Shown piece after piece: positions 6,843 through 14,527 of a DNA stretch of 24,318 nt (the first letter of the stretch is position 1; every line of letters starts with the position of its first letter). The DNA lies in NCBI RefSeq assembly GCF_040649515.1, contig NZ_JBEZFP010000138.1, positions 1 through 24,318 on the forward strand, given 5' to 3'. The notes beneath the pieces are model-generated. The model saw nothing but the letters and a program-made list of their open reading frames with translations. It was not told where the DNA came from and did no database searches. The translations under genes were made by a program, and so were the position numbers. Source of the stretch: Yinghuangia elevatio. GTDB taxonomy: Bacteria > Actinomycetota > Actinomycetes > Streptomycetales > Streptomycetaceae.

Positions 6843-8448
6843 TGCAGATGTGGTCTTCCTCGGCGGCTCCGTGGTGACGATCGACGATGCCCGACCGCAG
6901 GCCGAGGCGCTGGCGGTCCGCGACGGCCGGATCGCCGCCGTGGGCGACGCCGCGGACGTCCGAGCCTTGGTCGGGCCCGGCACCGAGGTCGTGGACCTCG
7001 CCGGCGGCTGCCTGCTGCCCGGCTTCGTCGAGGCCCACGGGCACCCGGTGAGCCTCGGCTTCGGCACGGACGGCCCGATCCGCGACATCCGCCCCACGAC
7101 GGTGCGTACCGCCGAGGGCGTCATGGCGGCGATACGCGAGGCGGTGGCGACGGCCGACCCGGAGCACGGGGCGTACCTGTTCGGCTGGGACGGCCTGCTC
7201 CAGAAAGGCCTGGTCGAGCCGACGCGCGCATGGCTCGACACGCTGTCGCCGGACCGCCCGCTGGCCGTGATCACGAACTCGGCACACGCTGTGTACGCGA
7301 ACTCCGCGGCGCTGCGCGCGTCGGGCATCACCCGCGACACGCCCGACCCGGTCGGTGCCCACTTCGTCCGCGACGCCGATGGCGAACCCACCGGCAAGGG
7401 CCTGGAGGGCGGCGCGCTGGCGGCAATCGTCGGGTCGGCGCTCGCCCGGCGCCCACCGGGGCCGGACACGCTGCGCACGAACCTGGCCGAGCTGAACGGC
7501 GTCGGGGTGACCACCGTCGGCGAACTGGCGTTCCACGCGTCCCGCCGCCCCATGATCGACGCGCTGCGTGCGGAAGGCGGACTGACCGCGCGCCTGCGGC
7601 TGTACGAGGCGTCGGACCCCACGTTGTCGACCGCCGTCCCGCTGCTGAACGGCGACGACATGGTGCGGCAGGTGGGCATCAAGACGTGGGCGGACGGGTC
7701 GCCGTGGAACGGCAACATCGCCACATCGTTCCCGTACCTGGACACGCATGCCACGCGCGTGGTCCTCGGACTGCCGTGCTCGCACCACGGCGAGACGAAC
7801 TACGACCGGGAGGCGTACCGGGCGATCGCCGAGGCCTACTTCGCCGAAGGCTGGCAACTGGCCTGCCACGCGCAAGGGGACGTCACCACCGACATGGTCC
7901 TCGACGTGTGGGAGGAACTCCTCGCCCAGCACCCGGACATGACGGACCGTCGGCTGCGCCTGGAGCACTGTGGCGCGATGACCCGCGAGCAATACGACCG
8001 GGCGGCGCGCCTCGGCGTCACCTGCAGCCTCTTCATGGCACACGTGCGCTACTGGGGCGAGGTGCTGGTCGACGACCTGTTCGGGCCGCGCGGCGAGGAG
8101 TGGGTGGCGGCCCGGTCCGCGCTCGGCGCCGGAGTACGGATCTCGCTGCACAACGACGGCACCGTCACGCCGCCGGACCCGCTGGGCAACGTCAGGACGG
8201 CGGTGACCCGCCGTACCGAATCCGGCCGCGTCCTGGCGACGCACGAGACCATCACCGTCGAACAGGCCTTGCGCGCCCAGACGTTGGACGCCGCATGGCA
8301 GCTCCACGCCGATGACGTCATCGGCTCGCTCACTCCGGGCAAATACGCCGACCTCGTCGTCCTGTCCGCCGACCCCCGCGACACCGCCCCCGAGGCAATC
8401 GGCGACATCGCCGTTCGCGCGACGTACCTCGAAGGTGCGCCGGTCTGA
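6829..8448 (+). CDS. YtcJ-like metal-dependent amidohydrolase (Amidohydro_3 type)
   Basis: The 539-aa protein has the layout of the YtcJ / N-substituted-formamide deformylase group. A small N-terminal beta-sandwich (ADVVFLGGSVVTIDD, AEALAVRDGRIAAVGD, LPGFVEAH) leads into the barrel metal site EAHGHP (His70, His72). Then come GIKTWADGSP with Lys285, CHAQGD with His347, LEHCG with His380 and HNDGTVTPPDP with Asp443. The C-terminus returns to the sandwich in LTPGKYADLVVLSADP. All metal-site classes of the family are present, so it should be an active cytosolic C-N hydrolase; the substrate is unknown. The TTG start is favoured by GAGGAG 8 bases upstream and by the sequence starting right before the first strand. 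It is divergent from the MocR regulator, which may control it. The long opposite-strand frame is a shadow. Confidence 0.93.
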   Translation: MSRTDADVVFLGGSVVTIDDARPQAEALAVRDGRIAAVGDAADVRALVGPGTEVVDLAGGCLLPGFVEAHGHPVSLGFGTDGPIRDIRPTTVRTAEGVMAAIREAVATADPEHGAYLFGWDGLLQKGLVEPTRAWLDTLSPDRPLAVITNSAHAVYANSAALRASGITRDTPDPVGAHFVRDADGEPTGKGLEGGALAAIVGSALARRPPGPDTLRTNLAELNGVGVTTVGELAFHASRRPMIDALRAEGGLTARLRLYEASDPTLSTAVPLLNGDDMVRQVGIKTWADGSPWNGNIATSFPYLDTHATRVVLGLPCSHHGETNYDREAYRAIAEAYFAEGWQLACHAQGDVTTDMVLDVWEELLAQHPDMTDRRLRLEHCGAMTREQYDRAARLGVTCSLFMAHVRYWGEVLVDDLFGPRGEEWVAARSALGAGVRISLHNDGTVTPPDPLGNVRTAVTRRTESGRVLATHETITVEQALRAQTLDAAWQLHADDVIGSLTPGKYADLVVLSADPRDTAPEAIGDIAVRATYLEGAPV

Positions 8449-8508
8449 CCGTCTGCCCACAACCCCGGTGCGCTGAAAGGATGTTGGCGCGGTTCACCGC
8501 CGTACGCC

Positions 8509-8537
8509 GACACTTTCGCGGGTCGCGCCACTACGCT
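8509..8537 (+). promoter_or_regulatory. Possible promoter of the small HTH gene
   Basis: GACACT (8509-8514) and TACGCT (8532-8537) are separated by 17 bases, 40 bp before the proposed GTG start. The -10 fits TANNNT and the -35 is a weak match. Confidence 0.35.
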
Positions 8538-8577
8538 GCGGCCGGGAGCTTTTGATCGGTTGGGGTTGGGGGACACG

Positions 8578-8907
8578 GTGACTGGCTTGCGTGAGGCCGG
8601 AAGTGCGACGAGCGGAGCGGCCGCAGACGCGACCGCGGCGGTCCGGGAGGCGTTCGCGATCCTTGCGGCGGTGCCGGACCCGTACGAGCGGGCGCTTGCG
8701 GTGGGGGTGGTCCTGGAGCAGATGCCCGATCTGCAGACGGAGTTGCGGGGCATACGGCAGGAAGCGGTGGTGCAGATGCGCGAGACCCGCACCATCCAGG
8801 ACATCGCCGCGGCCCTGGGGCTGTCGCAGCCGCGTGTCTCGCAGATCGCCAAGGGCGTGTCTCGAACCGTGAAGCGCACCGGCAGCGCGGCGAAAGAGGA
8901 CGCCTGA
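8578..8907 (+). CDS. Small helix-turn-helix protein
   Basis: The product is 109 aa from the GTG at 8578, which has GGGGGA a few bases upstream. TTG codons at 8560 and 8566 are alternatives. The N-terminal half (AAVREAFAILAAVPDPYERALAVGVVLEQMP, about residues 20-50) looks alpha-helical. The C-terminal part, TIQDIAAALGLSQPRVSQIAKG (about 72-93), is a clear sigma-70 region 4 / MerR-like helix-turn-helix. It is followed by a basic tail (RTVKRTGSAAK). Proteins of this size and layout are common, poorly studied actinobacterial DNA-binding proteins. It stands alone, with 129 bp before and 253 bp after it. The HTH call is good; the targets are unknown. Confidence 0.8.
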   Translation: MTGLREAGSATSGAAADATAAVREAFAILAAVPDPYERALAVGVVLEQMPDLQTELRGIRQEAVVQMRETRTIQDIAAALGLSQPRVSQIAKGVSRTVKRTGSAAKEDA

Positions 8908-9160
8908 CGGACGGTCGTGCGGGGTGAGCGCCGCATCGTCGGGCGGAATATACCGATATGTTGCTTGTGGCGCAGCCGCCTGGAAGGGTGTTCGGGGGAG
9001 GCTCGGGGCGCGTGACCGGCGACCCTCCAGGACCTCCCCAGGGTGCGGATCCCGCCGGCGCCGACGCGGGACGTACCCTCGCCCGGGGGACACTGAAAGC
9101 CCTCGCCTCTCGCGACGTCAGGCGGCGGCAGTGGAAGCACCGACAGGAGGGACCTCGACG

Positions 9161-9679
9161 ATGACCGGGCGTACCGAGAAGGCCGTACTGGCAGGCGGCT
9201 GTTTCTGGGGGATGCAGGACCTGTTCCGCAAGCAACCCGGGGTGGTCTCGACGAGGGTCGGCTACAGCGGTGGCACGACCCCGAACGCCACGTACCGCAA
9301 CCACGGCTCGCACGCCGAGGCGATCGAGGTCGTCTACGACCCCGAGAAGACCACGTTCCGCGACGTCCTGGAGTTCTTCTTCCAGATCCACGACCCCAGC
9401 ACCAAGAACCGGCAGGGGAACGACATCGGCAGCAGCTACCGCTCGGCGATCTACTACGCCGACGACGAGCAGCGCCGCGTCGCCGAGGACACGATCGCCG
9501 ACGTCGACGCCAGCGGCCTGTGGCCGGGCCCGGTGGTCACCGAGGTCGAACCGGTCGGCGACTTCTGGGAGGCCGAACCGGAGCACCAGGACTACCTGGA
9601 GCGCTACCCCAACGGCTACACCTGCCATTTCCCCCGCCCCGGCTGGAAACTCCCGCGCCGCACCACCCACCCCGCCTGA
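9161..9679 (+). CDS. msrA: Peptide-methionine (S)-S-oxide reductase MsrA
   Basis: The 172-aa enzyme reduces the S-epimer of methionine sulfoxide in oxidised proteins and free methionine. The catalytic GCFWGMQDLFRK motif holds Cys14. Other MsrA blocks are GYSGGTTPNATYRNHGSHAEAIEVVYDP, FFFQIHDPST, and the terminal PEHQDYLERYPNGYTCHFPRPGW. Only one other cysteine, in YTCHF, is present, and the C-terminal tail with one or two recycling cysteines seen in E. coli MsrA is missing. Recycling by mycothiol/mycoredoxin or through that cysteine is therefore an inference. The ATG at 9161 has an excellent ACAGGAGGGA ribosome site 9 bases upstream. The frame is open further left but without a better start. 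It appears monocistronic. Confidence 0.97.
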   Translation: MTGRTEKAVLAGGCFWGMQDLFRKQPGVVSTRVGYSGGTTPNATYRNHGSHAEAIEVVYDPEKTTFRDVLEFFFQIHDPSTKNRQGNDIGSSYRSAIYYADDEQRRVAEDTIADVDASGLWPGPVVTEVEPVGDFWEAEPEHQDYLERYPNGYTCHFPRPGWKLPRRTTHPA

Positions 9680-9808
9680 CCCGCCCGGTCCCCGTCCAAG
9701 CAGAAGACGCCACGCCGCACCCCACACGCGGCCAATTCGCCTGCCCGGACGCCGGGTGACGGGTAGACCCGGAGGGACCAACGGCGAGGAAGGGCGCGAA
9801 CGTACAAG

Positions 9809-10060
9809 GTGGCGGACACCCAGCACCAAGGCCGCATTCTGCTGGATGGGCCCTGGGCCAGGTCGGAGTTCGTGGACGCGCCGGAGCGGGATGCACCGCG
9901 CTGGGTGCCGGTGGCCGGGGTCCCCGACCCGGAAGCGGTCGCCGTCCGCGCCCCCGGCCGCGTCACCTGGTCACCGGGCTCGCGTAGCCCCGTCCCGCGC
10001 CTCGCCGCTCCCGACGGCGTAGCGGTCCTGGCCGAGGCCCTGTGCCCGACATCTGCCTGA
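9809..10060 (+). CDS. Small hypothetical protein (83 aa)
   Basis: The family is not recognised. The GTG at 9809 opens an 83-aa frame with balanced composition (GRILLDGPWARSEFVDAPE, RWVPVAGVPDPEAVAVRAPG) and strong third-position GC. Competing frames here are arginine-rich shadows. A GAGGAAGGG lies about 14 bases upstream, a little far for a ribosome site. No signal peptide, membrane helix or motif is seen. It lies between msrA and the cupin gene on the same strand with gaps over 100 bp, so an operon is not implied. Confidence 0.55.
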   Translation: MADTQHQGRILLDGPWARSEFVDAPERDAPRWVPVAGVPDPEAVAVRAPGRVTWSPGSRSPVPRLAAPDGVAVLAEALCPTSA

Positions 10061-10162
10061 GCTCCCCGCACGCTCGTGCGATCCCTCCCACATGACTCGG
10101 CGCTCCAGGGGTGTCAGGCTGGAGAAATGGGGGTTTCACGAGGGCCAGAGGAGGCGAGTGCC

Positions 10163-10528
10163 GTGACGGCCGCAAACCGTGACGACGTCCCCGTGGTGAT
10201 CGAGGGCGGCGGTGTGGAATTGCGCACGAAACCCATTGGCGGTGACCTGTCGGTCGGTTTCATCCGGCTGCCGAAGGGTGCCCACATGGGACCGGCGATG
10301 CAGGGGCTGCCAGGCGACGCATGTCAATGCCCGCACTGGGGCTACCTGATCAAGGGACGGCTGACGATGCACACCCCTGCGGGTGACGACGTCTACGAGG
10401 CGGGGCAGGCGTACTACTGGGGTCCCGGCCATGTTCCGGAGGCGCTTGAGGACTCCGAGTTCGTCGAGTTCTCGCCCACTGAGGACTTCCGGCCCGTCGT
10501 CGACCACATCAAGTCCCAGATGAGCTGA
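10163..10528 (+). CDS. Small single-domain cupin protein
   Basis: The 121-aa protein contains a small beta-barrel of the cupin type. Strand-rich VELRTKPIGGDLSVGFIRLPKG is followed by CPHWGYLIKGRLTMHTPAGDDVYEAGQAYYWGPGHVPEAL. The last stretch matches the two cupin motifs, with His in PHWGY and in PGHVPE as likely metal ligands, and ends in SEFVEFSP. Such proteins are enzymes or sensors with varied substrates, so no reaction is proposed. The GTG at 10163 is preferred because GAGGAGG lies 8 bases before it. An ATG at 10127 with a crowded GGAG is the alternative and would add 12 residues. It is convergent with the Cdd1-like gene. Confidence 0.8.
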   Translation: MTAANRDDVPVVIEGGGVELRTKPIGGDLSVGFIRLPKGAHMGPAMQGLPGDACQCPHWGYLIKGRLTMHTPAGDDVYEAGQAYYWGPGHVPEALEDSEFVEFSPTEDFRPVVDHIKSQMS

Positions 10529-10581
10529 CGAGAGCGGTCCAGGCCGATGTCGCCGTAACGCGCCAAACGCCGGCTTGGGTG

Positions 10582-10887
10582 TCAGTGCCGCGACTTCGAC
10601 GCCGAACGTCGCGCGAACGGCACCGCCAGGCGGCGCTTGCGTTCCGCGGTGTAGGTCCACCACGGCCGCGGTTCGCCGCCGCCGGCCTGGTCGACCACGG
10701 AGATGAAGGTGTCCAGAAGGCACGGGTCGTGCCTGCGGCCGTCCCGGTCGCAGAGCCGCTCGTACATCTCGTAGGGGTCGCGGTCCACGAGGTCGCCGGG
10801 CTTAGTCACCCCGACGCGAGCCAGGTGCCGGACGACTGCGGGGCCGACGTTGGCCATGTCCAGGAGTTCCGCGTGTCGGTCTGCCAT
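10582..10887 (-). CDS. Cdd1-type helix-hairpin-helix protein
   Basis: The 101-aa product has an N-terminal helix-hairpin-helix, LLDMANVGPAVVRHLARVGV. It is followed by the block DLVDRDPYEMYERLCDRDGRRHDPCLLDTFISVVDQAGGGEPRPWW and a basic tail. This order, including the Arg-x-Asp-Pro-Cys segment and the GGEP...WW end, matches the Cdd1 'pathogenicity locus' family as I know it. The biochemical role of that family is poorly defined; the hairpin suggests nucleic-acid binding. The ATG at 10887 starts just before the domain; the frame is open to 10998 with a less natural N-terminus. It lies downstream of the TetR gene on the same strand with a 155-bp gap, so co-regulation is possible. Confidence 0.75.
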   Translation of the reverse strand: MADRHAELLDMANVGPAVVRHLARVGVTKPGDLVDRDPYEMYERLCDRDGRRHDPCLLDTFISVVDQAGGGEPRPWWTYTAERKRRLAVPFARRSASKSRH

Positions 10888-11042
10888 GTCGCCTGCCTTG
10901 CTTGTCGGTCGGCGTGAACGCGCCAAGGCGGACATGCGCTCTCGCCCGGCACGTGACGGGAGCGACTCGACGCGAGCGCGCCGCTCCTCGACCATCATCG
11001 AGAATCAGCGGGCGCGCGTCTTGAACGTTTCGGACGCGCCGT

Positions 11043-11579
11043 TCAGCGCAGGATCAGCCGCAGTACGGCTTCTCGCAGGTCGTCGCGGCGGCCGTCGACC
11101 AGTTCCTCGAGCGTGATGTCGAAGACCATCGCGACGAGCATGTGGGTGACCGGCTCCGGCGGATCCCAGCCCAGCGCCGCGATCTCCGGTGCGATGAGTT
11201 CCCTCGTCCGCGCGTTGCGGACACGTGTCTCCTCGAACAGTTCGGGCTCTGTACGCGCCTGCACCAGCAGTGCCCGCGTACCCGTGGTGGCGAGGCTGGC
11301 GTCGAGATAAGAGTGGACGCCGCGGGACACCCTCTCGCGGCCCGACGGTATGTGGCCTATTTCGGCCAGTACCTGTTCCTCGAGCCCGCCGTGGTATCGG
11401 CGGTGCAGGGCGAGCAGATAGCTGCCGCGGTCCTTGAAGTGCTGGTAGAAGCTGCCCTTCGCCATGCCGGCCGCCTCGACCACGGCGTTCACCGACATCT
11501 TGGAAAGGCCGCGCGCGTCGGCGACTTCAAGCCCCGCGCGCAGGAGCGCCTCGCGTCCCGGTCCGGCCGGTCGCGCCAT
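11043..11579 (-). CDS. TetR/AcrR-family transcriptional regulator
   Basis: The 178-aa protein has an N-terminal TetR helix-turn-helix (about residues 28-48, MSVNAVVEAAGMAKGSFYQHFKDRGSYLL compressed into the usual three helices). A shorter, all-alpha ligand domain with a C-terminal dimer-type helix, VTHMLVAMVFDITLEELVDG, follows. The ligand is unknown. The ATG at 11579 has GAGG 6 bases upstream. The gene is divergent from the secreted protease. The shared 222-bp gap holds TGACCG-N6-CGGTCA, a fitting operator, so autoregulation is likely. Control of the protease or of the downstream Cdd1 gene is a possibility only. Confidence 0.93.
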   Translation of the reverse strand: MARPAGPGREALLRAGLEVADARGLSKMSVNAVVEAAGMAKGSFYQHFKDRGSYLLALHRRYHGGLEEQVLAEIGHIPSGRERVSRGVHSYLDASLATTGTRALLVQARTEPELFEETRVRNARTRELIAPEIAALGWDPPEPVTHMLVAMVFDITLEELVDGRRDDLREAVLRLILR

Positions 11580-11649
11580 CTCTCACCTCGACTGGGAGTG
11601 GCCAACACCTTGGATGGTCTTGACAGTTGGACCCCGTGCCCACACCTTA

Positions 11650-11667
11650 TGACCGACCGCCCGGTCA
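11650..11667. promoter_or_regulatory. Candidate TetR operator TGACCG-N6-CGGTCA
   Basis: TGACCG (11650-11655) and CGGTCA (11662-11667) are exact inverted complements with a 6-bp centre. It lies in the divergent gap, 70 bp upstream of the TetR start and 134 bp upstream of the protease start. Size, symmetry and GACCG/CGGTC core are typical for TetR-family sites. Confidence 0.6.
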
Positions 11668-11726
11668 AAAACAGGCTCAAGCGCCGTCCCGAGCCAACAG
11701 CGTTCGTGTTCTCGCGTTTGGAACGT

Positions 11727-11750
11727 CGCATTCAACGCCGCATTCAACGC
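11727..11750. repeat. Perfect 12-bp tandem duplication upstream of the protease
   Basis: CGCATTCAACGC occurs twice without a gap (11727-11738, 11739-11750), 52 bp before the protease start codon. It may affect promoter spacing or be a recent slip duplication. Confidence 0.7.
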
Positions 11751-11801
11751 CGTGCCGTCGGTGCACCCGGTCGACGCAACCGAAAGGACGTGACCCGCTT
11801 C

Positions 11802-13016
11802 ATGCCCGTCCGAAGCACGCTACGACGCAAGATCGCCACGATTCTGGGGGTGTTGAGCCTCGCCGGCGGCGCCCTCGTCACCGTGCCGTCCGCCGCGCAG
11901 GCGGCGGGTGACGCACCGGTGGAGATCCGGCGTCTCGTCCCCGCCGGCGCCGACCACGCCGCGGTGCTGCAGTCCAACGTGAACTACTGGAACGTGGCCA
12001 GGATCGCCGAGTGGGGCCTCAACGCCGGCGGCGCCGACGCCTATGCGCCGCCCGGTGGTTGGGACGACCTGAGCAAGCCGTGGGTCGGCCCGGGCGCCAT
12101 CTCGCGTACCGCCGGCAAGATGCTCATGCAGTACCGCAACACCTGGAACGGCGCGATCACGCACTCCGCGTGCTCGGCCAACGTCATCAAGGCCGCCAAC
12201 CAGAGCACCATCGTCACCGCCGGGCACTGCGTCAAGATCATGGGCCAGATGACCGGACAGGTCTGGGGCGACTCGGTCGTCGTCAACGCGGTGTTCATCC
12301 CCGGCTTCAACGGCGCCGCCGTCCCGCGCAACACCCCCGGGACCGATCCGACCACCGCGCCGCTGCCCGGCGCCGACATCGCGCCGTACGGCGTCTGGGG
12401 CCTGACCCGCGTGTGGGCCACGCCGACCTGGGACGCCGACAGCACCTTCCGCAGCGGCGGCGACGTCGCGATGGCGACCGTGGAACGGCCCGGCGACCCC
12501 ACCCCGATCCAACAGGTGGTGGGCGGCCAGGACATCGCGTTCGGGGTGGAAGCCCATCCGCTGACCCTCCACCAGTTCGGCTACCCCGTGGACAACGGCC
12601 GCAACTGGTACTGGACGAAGAACAACGACGGTACCTACGGCCACGACTACGGCGTCGACCCGTCCCTGTGGCGCGGCTTCGACGGCCGGTCCCTGATGTA
12701 CGCGCGCGGCTCGACCATCCCCGACGCGACCCTCGGAACCCTGGGCCACGACATGCCGTCCGCGATGGCGCCGGGATCCAGCGGCGGCCCGTGGCTGATG
12801 AACTTCGATTCGGCGACCGGCACCGGCACACAGGTCGCGGTCACGTCGCGCTTCACCAACTCCTCCGGCAATTCACCCTGGTGGGACGCCATTTGGGGAC
12901 AAGTCCCCGCCGGCAGCAGCAACCCGAACTGGGCCTTCGGCCCGTACTCGGTGGGCAACGGCTTCGGCGCCCTGACCCAGGCGATGTACAACGTCGTCCA
13001 GAACGCCACCCCCTGA
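11802..13016 (+). CDS. Secreted trypsin-like (S1-fold) serine protease
   Basis: The 404-aa preprotein begins with a Sec-type signal: basic MPVRSTLRRK, a hydrophobic core, and PSAAQA with likely cleavage after residue 34. The mature part holds the catalytic triad in order: VTAGHCV (His142), GGDVAMATVE (probable Asp221) and APGSSGGPWL (Ser327, nucleophile). Cys124 and Cys143 could form the usual disulfide beside the His. It resembles actinobacterial extracellular endopeptidases related to glutamyl endopeptidase/V8, but specificity is not predictable. The long insertions around 155-215 are larger than in trypsin. The ATG at 11802 has AAAGGA upstream at a rather long spacing. A 13-bp hairpin follows the stop, so it is probably monocistronic. 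It is divergent from a TetR gene. Confidence 0.92.
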   Translation: MPVRSTLRRKIATILGVLSLAGGALVTVPSAAQAAGDAPVEIRRLVPAGADHAAVLQSNVNYWNVARIAEWGLNAGGADAYAPPGGWDDLSKPWVGPGAISRTAGKMLMQYRNTWNGAITHSACSANVIKAANQSTIVTAGHCVKIMGQMTGQVWGDSVVVNAVFIPGFNGAAVPRNTPGTDPTTAPLPGADIAPYGVWGLTRVWATPTWDADSTFRSGGDVAMATVERPGDPTPIQQVVGGQDIAFGVEAHPLTLHQFGYPVDNGRNWYWTKNNDGTYGHDYGVDPSLWRGFDGRSLMYARGSTIPDATLGTLGHDMPSAMAPGSSGGPWLMNFDSATGTGTQVAVTSRFTNSSGNSPWWDAIWGQVPAGSSNPNWAFGPYSVGNGFGALTQAMYNVVQNATP

Positions 13017-13056
13017 CCCCGACGCGCGACATCCACCCCGGCGGACCGCGTCGGAC

Positions 13057-13096
13057 CCTGGTGGGCCGCCCGCCACCGAGCGAGCGGCCCACCAGG
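13057..13096 (+). terminator. Strong 13-bp stem-loop after the protease gene
   Basis: CCTGGTGGGCCGC (13057-13069) pairs perfectly with GCGGCCCACCAGG (13084-13096) over a 14-base loop, 40 bp past the stop. There is no T-run, which is common for actinobacterial terminators. Confidence 0.7.
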
Positions 13097-13509
13097 TGAC
13101 GCCTCCCGAGGCCCGCCCGGTCCGCGGCCGCGTACGGCGAGGCCTTCGGCGGAGTGTGGTGCCGGGCAGGAGGCGGTGTAATCGCGTTCTGTCGTGCCCA
13201 GTCCGCTCATGGCGCGCGTGGTGACCGGGTGGACCTGTTCGCGGACGTTGCGCTGGACGGTGGCCTCGTAGTCCTCCGGATGTGCCGCCTCGGTCGGGCA
13301 CCGGTTTCGCCCCGGTGCGGCATCGTCGGACTTTTCGGCGTCGATTGCGCGTCAGCGTTCGAACATGCGCCGACCTGCCTCGGTAGGGGGAACAGCAGGG
13401 CCCCACCGCGCCGACGCGCAGGTCAGCATGGTCGGCGCGGTCGGCGCGGTCGGCGTCGACGACCACGTCCGTCTGGAACGCGGCGAGGAGGCGCGCTGCC
13501 GCTGCGCGT
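13097..13509. other. Gene-free stretch between protease terminator and SDR 3' end
   Basis: About 410 bp in which I support no gene. It contains a 9-bp tandem repeat at 13431-13457. A minus-strand frame around 13150-13345 has GC-rich third positions but no start codon at its beginning and no recognised domain; it may be a gene remnant. Confidence 0.5.
13431..13457. repeat. Three tandem 9-bp units, GTCGGCGCG
   Basis: GTCGGCGCG at 13431-13439 and 13440-13448 is followed by GTCGGCGTC at 13449-13457. It is a short low-complexity repeat with no assigned role. Confidence 0.7.
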
Positions 13510-14424
13510 CTATCGGTAGCCTGTCGTGTCGGCGGGCTTCCCGGCGTCCTGCACCTCCACCACGTAGCGCCAGGCGTCAGGTCGGCTTCCGTCCACGTCG
13601 GTGTATCCGTACACGCCTGCGAGCTGCCCGCTCGACAGCGACTCGCCGTTCCACCGGTGAACGTGCGGGTCGGCGGCCAGGGCGGCCACCGCCCGCCCGA
13701 CGTACGCCGGGGATTCGGAGATCGCGAAGTGCGGCTGGCCGCCCAGCGCGTCGCGCCAGTTGGCCTCGGCCACGCCGTAGTGCTCCAGCATCATCTCCGA
13801 GCGCAGCCAGCCGGGTGTCAGCGACAGCGCGGTGGCGCCGTACGTGGCAAGCTCCTTCGCCTGGGCGAACGCGAGGCGCGTGACCGATGTCTTGGCCAGG
13901 TCGTAGTAGAGCGAGATGCGGTAGTGGTCCTTGTTGTAGTCGGCGGTGCCGTCGGTGACCTCGACCACCAGGCCACCTGGCCGGCGAATCACCAGAGGCA
14001 ACGCGAAGTGGCTGGTGATGATGTGGGTGTCGACGGCCAGCCGGAGCAGGCGCATACCGGCGTCGATCGGGTGCTCCCAGATCTTGGCGTCCCACCGGAA
14101 CAGCAGGTCGCCGCCCCAGATGTTGTTGACCAGGACGTCGAGTTGCCCCTGTTCGCGGTCGATGCGCTCGACCAGGGCCTTGACCTCGTCGGGCACCAGG
14201 TGGTCCACCCGAACCGGGATCCCCTGCCCGCCGGCCGCCGTGACCAGTTCGGCGGTCTCCTCGACGGTCTCCACCCGGTCCATCTCGGAACGTTGCCCGC
14301 GCGTGCTGCGGCCTGTGACGTAGACGGTCGCCCCCGCCGCACCCAGCTCGGTTGCGATGCCTCGGCCGGCACCGCGCGTTGCGCCCGCCACCAAGGCGAC
14401 CTTGCCCTGCAGTGTTTTGGTCAT
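13510..14424 (-). CDS. SDR-family oxidoreductase
   Basis: The 304-aa protein is a classical-type short-chain dehydrogenase, somewhat longer than the usual 250 aa. The Rossmann glycine motif AGATRGAGRG (Gly14/18/20) is followed by YVTGRS and the structural LDVLVNNIWGG. YYDLAK gives the active pair Tyr174/Lys178. The usual catalytic Ser position falls in EVTDGTAD, where Thr or Asp is seen. An extended tail after LTPGWLRSEMMLEHYG resembles the DHRS1-like subgroup. It would use NAD(P)H on an unknown carbonyl or alcohol. The ATG at 14424 starts right before MTKTLQGKVALVAG; no Shine-Dalgarno is seen. Upstream on the same strand lies a decayed TetR fragment, then a MarR gene. Confidence 0.92.
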   Translation of the reverse strand: MTKTLQGKVALVAGATRGAGRGIATELGAAGATVYVTGRSTRGQRSEMDRVETVEETAELVTAAGGQGIPVRVDHLVPDEVKALVERIDREQGQLDVLVNNIWGGDLLFRWDAKIWEHPIDAGMRLLRLAVDTHIITSHFALPLVIRRPGGLVVEVTDGTADYNKDHYRISLYYDLAKTSVTRLAFAQAKELATYGATALSLTPGWLRSEMMLEHYGVAEANWRDALGGQPHFAISESPAYVGRAVAALAADPHVHRWNGESLSSGQLAGVYGYTDVDGSRPDAWRYVVEVQDAGKPADTTGYR

Positions 14425-14527
14425 GGCCGCGACGCTGCCAGGAAAACCTGACAGACCACGTCGGTCATTCTCGCGATGCCACCGACGTGCAGCACCGAAT
14501 GGCCGCAGGGGGCGCCGCACTCTGCCG

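Noticed and set aside
5112..7754. 880-codon minus-strand frame spanning two genes
   Set aside because: It crosses a divergent promoter region and overlaps both the MocR gene and the YtcJ-like gene. Its translation is an arginine/proline-rich shadow.
6667..8460. 597-codon open frame on the minus strand, opposite the YtcJ-like gene
   Set aside because: It mirrors the real gene in a GC-rich genome. Its product is Arg/Gly/Val-rich without domains, whereas the plus strand shows every family motif.
8958..9164. 68-codon plus-strand frame between the HTH and msrA genes
   Set aside because: No ribosome site, Gly/Pro/Arg-rich, and it overlaps the msrA ribosome site and start.
9720..9780. CCCGG-ACG-CCGGG stem after msrA as a terminator
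   Set aside because: Only a 5-bp stem with a 3-base loop; such matches are frequent at this GC content.
12011..13099. 362-codon plus-strand frame inside the protease
   Set aside because: Arginine-rich out-of-frame reading of the protease, without a ribosome site or domain.
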